From: Asparagopsis taxiformis
Taxonomy: Eukaryota; Rhodophyta; Florideophyceae; Bonnemaisoniales; Bonnemaisoniaceae
DNA: 64,000 nt
Assembly (NCBI GenBank): GCA_030407315.1
Contig: JALQPE010000193.1
Coordinates: 1-64,000, forward strand
Direction of reading: 5' to 3'
The notes beneath the pieces were generated by a model. That model had not been told where the DNA came from, did not search any database, and was given only the letters and a program-made list of their open reading frames with translations. A program made the position numbers and the translations under genes. This document shows, piece after piece, positions 60,812 through 64,000 of the stretch (the first letter of the stretch is position 1; the number at the start of each line of letters is the position of its first letter).

Positions 60812-61492
60812 GCTACCGAATGATGGTCAGCAAGGGGAAGCGCTGGGAATGGTGTAGACGATGAGGGGCGGGGTGGGCGGTGGGGCAGGGGAGAAGGGAA
60901 GCGGACAGAGGCGGGGGGGGGATAAAGAAATCGTGGCAGTGGTTTGCGGAACGACATGGGAACAAATGCATCTGGGAGGGGTTGGGATGGAGAGTAGTGG
61001 CATCAGATAATCGAAGGGTTGATGGGAGATCATGACGAATTGCACAATTCAAGTGGAGTGAAAATGTGTATTGAAGATGTTGTGAGGGAAGACCGACGTG
61101 GTTTAGAGAGCGAATGCATAGTTAGGATTGTCAGCTTGAATATTTTGCCAGTCCGTCCGGCACTAAATGCAACGTACGAGATGAGGTACTCTGGTATGGC
61201 AGGACCAGAAACCGCCGCTTTACGGGTCCGATTTCCGTGACACGCGCATCTGCGACTGCACAGCGCTCGATCAATTCATACGTATTTTATTCCGCTCTTG
61301 ACCTGGCCACGGTGCTCCATTACAGGACTGTGCAAAATAAATCCCTTGCACAGCGAGTGCCTGATTCGTGTGGATTTTCTTCCCCTCGTATACTCTCCAC
61401 AGTGTATCTCTCTAGTGTCTCCATCCTACACGTGTACCCGGTTCTATTCTTCACATCGATCCAATCCGATCCCATCTCCGTCAGTCACCACC
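60812..61492. other. divergent intergenic region
   Basis: Promoter region between the minus-strand receptor gene and the plus-strand plastid protein. A purine-rich run (GCGGGGGGGG near 60911) is the only conspicuous feature. Confidence 0.4.
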
Positions 61493-63484
61493 ATGTTCAT
61501 CTCCGCCTTCCTCCCGCAGCCATGTTTCCCGCTCCGCACAGCTCGAACAGCACGCACAACATGCGCGCCGAAAATGCAGCACGCCACATCTGGTCACGAA
61601 GACTTTCCACGCGACTATTTCCCAGAACTCAAAGCGTTGTACAGCGCTGATCCGCACGTGCGCATCTTCTCCCGCGACGACTACAAACTCGACGATGAAG
61701 ACACGTCGTGGATGCATGAATACAGGGGCCGTGATCTGTCTGAATTGCGCGCCAACATGCAAAATCGTCCCGTACAACCGGATGAACTTTCACTCCCCGG
61801 CGGAGCGTTGCGCCAATCAGACATGATTTCAGAACCAGAGCTCTCCCAATTTCAGCAGTCTAGTCGCGACCACGATCCTGCAAGTGGGCGCGTTTGGCAA
61901 GATCCGATGCCCGAATCCGACTTTGAACTGGACGACCGTTGGCTCCATCTCAGACATATTTCCGACCAACACCTCACAGAGTCGCAGCAGTCGCCGGAGA
62001 CTACCTTTGCTGACCTCCCAAATCCGCCTCCTAAGCGTGTTCTCTTCGATACTGAAGAGCAGCAGATTGCGCATTTGAAGCAAGCTGCTGATGACATGCA
62101 GGCTCAAATTTTAGACCAACCGCTGCCACGCACCGCTTTCGCTCATAACGTTCCCGTACCGTCTGATGAAGACTTCAACAAATGGCAGCGTGCCGCCCAG
62201 AAACGTGGTGGTAATGCTACACAAAATGAGTCCAACTTCTTATCACCTGTTTGTCATCCAAAAGATGTTCAAAATCCATATTCCACGCACTCCGCTCCAG
62301 AGCCTTGCGATATACCGCACCAACACGACACTCTTGTCGATACACATACTGGTGTGTGGAGCGGTCTATTATATGTGTATGCGATTTCGCCAGACGACCA
62401 ATTTGACGTAAACTCACCCGCCATTTCACCAATTCAAAGCGAGGTAGAACAAAATGGAAGTTGCCTTCATTGGACGACCACAGTTTCCAACGACTCGGGT
62501 GACTTTGTTTCCTCCGTTCCGTTTTCCAATGGCACCTTCAAAAATGCGCTTGTTCCTGGACGCACTGTGTCTGAAAACGGCCATTATGTTACAACAAGTC
62601 TCAAAAGTGCGATCGACGGTACTGGCATGTCCCTTAGCGACAAATTTTTAAAGAGTTTATCCGCTGATCGCCACTGTGAAGGCGTTCTCGAGGTGAGCAT
62701 TTTTTTAAGAGGTCGTGAAGATTCTACACGCGCTCGCGTTGTTCTCTGCAAGTCTGTTTATGACGCAAACAATGCTAAAGCTGCTATATTTTCGCACGTG
62801 CTTTTGATTGTTGAACAGCGACAGTCCAGCTATGATACAGAGTACTTGTCAGTGCTATTGAATAAGGGATTGGCTACTACTGAGTGGAAAGATTTACAAG
62901 GTTGTTGGAAGGGCAAAGGAATATCGTTTCATCCTCAATACCCTCCTCTGCCGTATCAGGAAATTTCTACATCCTGGTCATTACAGAAGGCAGAACAGGT
63001 GATCACAACATCCGATGTTAGTTGGGTGGAAGATGATAATGAACAAGGTCTGTTACGTCCATCAAAGCGAAGGCAGAAGACAGTTGCCAAGAAGAAGCTT
63101 TCCAAGCGTGTACGGGCTGCCATTGCCCATGATAATAGGCGGCTGTCAGAATGCACGATGTTACTACACGAGCAGTATGGCGAGCAATTGGAACGGGTTG
63201 TCGCGTGGAAGAGTATGCCGAATGCTGAGGTGTTTAACAGATTGTTCTCCCCGCGAATTGGCCGTTTTGTACACGACTACTGTGGTCTTGTATTGCCAAA
63301 TTCACTTATTGTCACGTTTCCATTTGGGACAGCGATGCCTACAACAGGGAGCTCTGTAAACTTGATAGAATTGGGTGGACGCGAGCGGTATAGAATATGT
63401 GTCGGCAGAAATGGAAGCGGCGAATTGGTTGGCGTGCTCTTCATAAACGAAGACGTCTATGATGATTCCGTGGAAGTTGAATAG
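61493..63484 (+). CDS. putative plastid protein, unknown function
   Basis: A 663-residue protein from the ATG at 61493; the open frame starts earlier, at 61298. The first ~30 residues (MFISAFLPQPCFPLRTART) are Phe-, Arg- and Thr-rich, like a red-algal plastid presequence. The N-terminal half is acidic and low in structure. The C-terminal half has beta-strand-like blocks around Trp and Gly: GVWSGLLYVYAIS, LQGCWKGKGISFHPQYPPLP, STSWSLQKAEQVITT, then a basic patch (KRRQKTVAKKKLSKRVRAA) and CGLVLPNSLIVTFPFG. The WxGxG blocks recall lipocalin-like domains in photosynthetic organisms, but this is only a resemblance. The basic patch could bind nucleic acid. Confidence 0.5.
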   Translation: MFISAFLPQPCFPLRTARTARTTCAPKMQHATSGHEDFPRDYFPELKALYSADPHVRIFSRDDYKLDDEDTSWMHEYRGRDLSELRANMQNRPVQPDELSLPGGALRQSDMISEPELSQFQQSSRDHDPASGRVWQDPMPESDFELDDRWLHLRHISDQHLTESQQSPETTFADLPNPPPKRVLFDTEEQQIAHLKQAADDMQAQILDQPLPRTAFAHNVPVPSDEDFNKWQRAAQKRGGNATQNESNFLSPVCHPKDVQNPYSTHSAPEPCDIPHQHDTLVDTHTGVWSGLLYVYAISPDDQFDVNSPAISPIQSEVEQNGSCLHWTTTVSNDSGDFVSSVPFSNGTFKNALVPGRTVSENGHYVTTSLKSAIDGTGMSLSDKFLKSLSADRHCEGVLEVSIFLRGREDSTRARVVLCKSVYDANNAKAAIFSHVLLIVEQRQSSYDTEYLSVLLNKGLATTEWKDLQGCWKGKGISFHPQYPPLPYQEISTSWSLQKAEQVITTSDVSWVEDDNEQGLLRPSKRRQKTVAKKKLSKRVRAAIAHDNRRLSECTMLLHEQYGEQLERVVAWKSMPNAEVFNRLFSPRIGRFVHDYCGLVLPNSLIVTFPFGTAMPTTGSSVNLIELGGRERYRICVGRNGSGELVGVLFINEDVYDDSVEVE

Positions 63485-63614
63485 ACGCCAATTATTTATT
63501 GCTGCGTTGAATAATACTTTTACAAATGTCGAGTTCACAATAGCGCATTGTTGACATGCGCTCCTGTCGTAACCATAGAAAACCAGAGTTATCTACAGTC
63601 ATATTTGGATATGA

Positions 63615-64000
63615 TCAAGTTGCAGCGCTAGTAAGACGCTCTAGAACATCAGCCGTCTGTAAATGATGATCAGTAGCCATCTGGAACGCATGTCCAACTT
63701 GGAAAACTCGTGATTCTTCAAGAAATGGACCAATGATTTGCATGCCGATCGGCAATCCAGTCTCGCTGAACCCGCAAGGTACAGACAGAGCTGGTAGTCC
63801 CGCTTGCGATGCTGGAATAGTCATGATGTCATCCAAAAACATTGACACAGGGTCCTCAATTTTCTCGTCAATCTTAAACGCGGGCGTGGGAGCAACCGGA
63901 GAAACCAAAACGTCCACATCATTTGCAAAGGCGTTTTTAAAGTCACGCGCCATCAAAGCACGCACCCGCTGTGCACGCAGATAATACGCATCATAGTACC
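63615..64000 (-). CDS. gatA: glutamyl-tRNA(Gln) amidotransferase subunit A, C-terminal part
   Basis: The frame runs off the right edge, so only the last ~128 residues are present. It begins YYDAYYLRAQRVRALMARDF, then FANDVDVLVSPVAPTPAF, DIMTIPASQAGLPALSVPCG and GLPIGMQIIGPFLEE. These are the C-terminal signature blocks of the amidase-family GatA, including the substrate-pocket segment after the SxPxxP region. The catalytic Ser-cis-Ser-Lys part lies outside the window. GatA with GatB and GatC makes Gln-tRNA(Gln) in plastids and mitochondria, so an organellar product is expected. It is convergent with the plastid-protein gene (130 bp between). Confidence 0.9.
   Translation of the reverse strand, partial: YYDAYYLRAQRVRALMARDFKNAFANDVDVLVSPVAPTPAFKIDEKIEDPVSMFLDDIMTIPASQAGLPALSVPCGFSETGLPIGMQIIGPFLEESRVFQVGHAFQMATDHHLQTADVLERLTSAAT

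Noticed and set aside
60912..60957. Possible quadruplex or regulatory G-run upstream of the receptor gene
   Set aside because: A single G-run does not give the four tracts needed, so no structure is claimed.

Overview
The window is nuclear DNA from a photosynthetic eukaryote with a compact, intron-poor genome. A unicellular red alga (Porphyridium-like or a relative) is the best guess. The evidence is: several gene products begin with plastid-type presequences (a bacterial-type YchF GTPase, a WD40 protein, two uncharacterised proteins); most genes are one long open frame, and the introns that do occur are short (83-270 bp) GT-AG introns; eukaryotic chromatin genes (SNF5, Su(z)12) lie beside ribosomal protein eS27; and there is a cluster of carbohydrate sulfotransferase-like genes, as expected of an alga coated in sulfated polysaccharide. 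The species assignment is inference.

Layout. Positions 1-5.4 kb hold a CACTA/Plavaka-like DNA transposon with a transposase (minus) and a convergent coiled-coil partner ORF. Positions 5.9-8.1 kb are repeats: a perfect 38-bp palindrome, a degenerate array with splice-like and box C/D-like motifs, a 24-bp repeat, a 10-copy 43-bp minisatellite and a long inverted repeat. Positions 8.5-12.9 kb hold a Gag-bearing retroelement remnant on the minus strand, with no polymerase and a hairpin-rich spacer. Positions 14-37.4 kb are a two-family gene cluster: five sulfotransferase-like type II membrane proteins (one frameshifted) and four secreted, cysteine-rich, Pro/Ser-linked modular proteins with 1, 3, 3 and 6 copies of one ~170-residue module. 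Positions 37.6-64 kb are dense housekeeping and regulatory genes: a plastid helical-repeat-like protein, YchF, a HAD hydrolase, a membrane protein, a Cys-rich zinc protein, SNF5, a WD40 protein, Su(z)12, small proteins, eS27 (three coding exons), a secreted Hint (Hog) protein, a Pro-rich protein, an 1803-residue IPT/REJ-like receptor, a plastid protein and the 3' end of gatA.

The most novel item is the 20.6-35.8 kb modular family. Every member has a 190-193 nt first coding exon for a signal peptide and small Cys-rich head, then a phase-1 intron at the same Cys codon, then tandem modules. I recognise no named family. The modules look like a short disulfide knot followed by a beta-sandwich of the kind found in carbohydrate-binding or adhesive proteins. 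Their interleaving with sulfotransferase paralogs suggests a cell-surface or extracellular-matrix locus expanding by tandem duplication; this functional link is inference.
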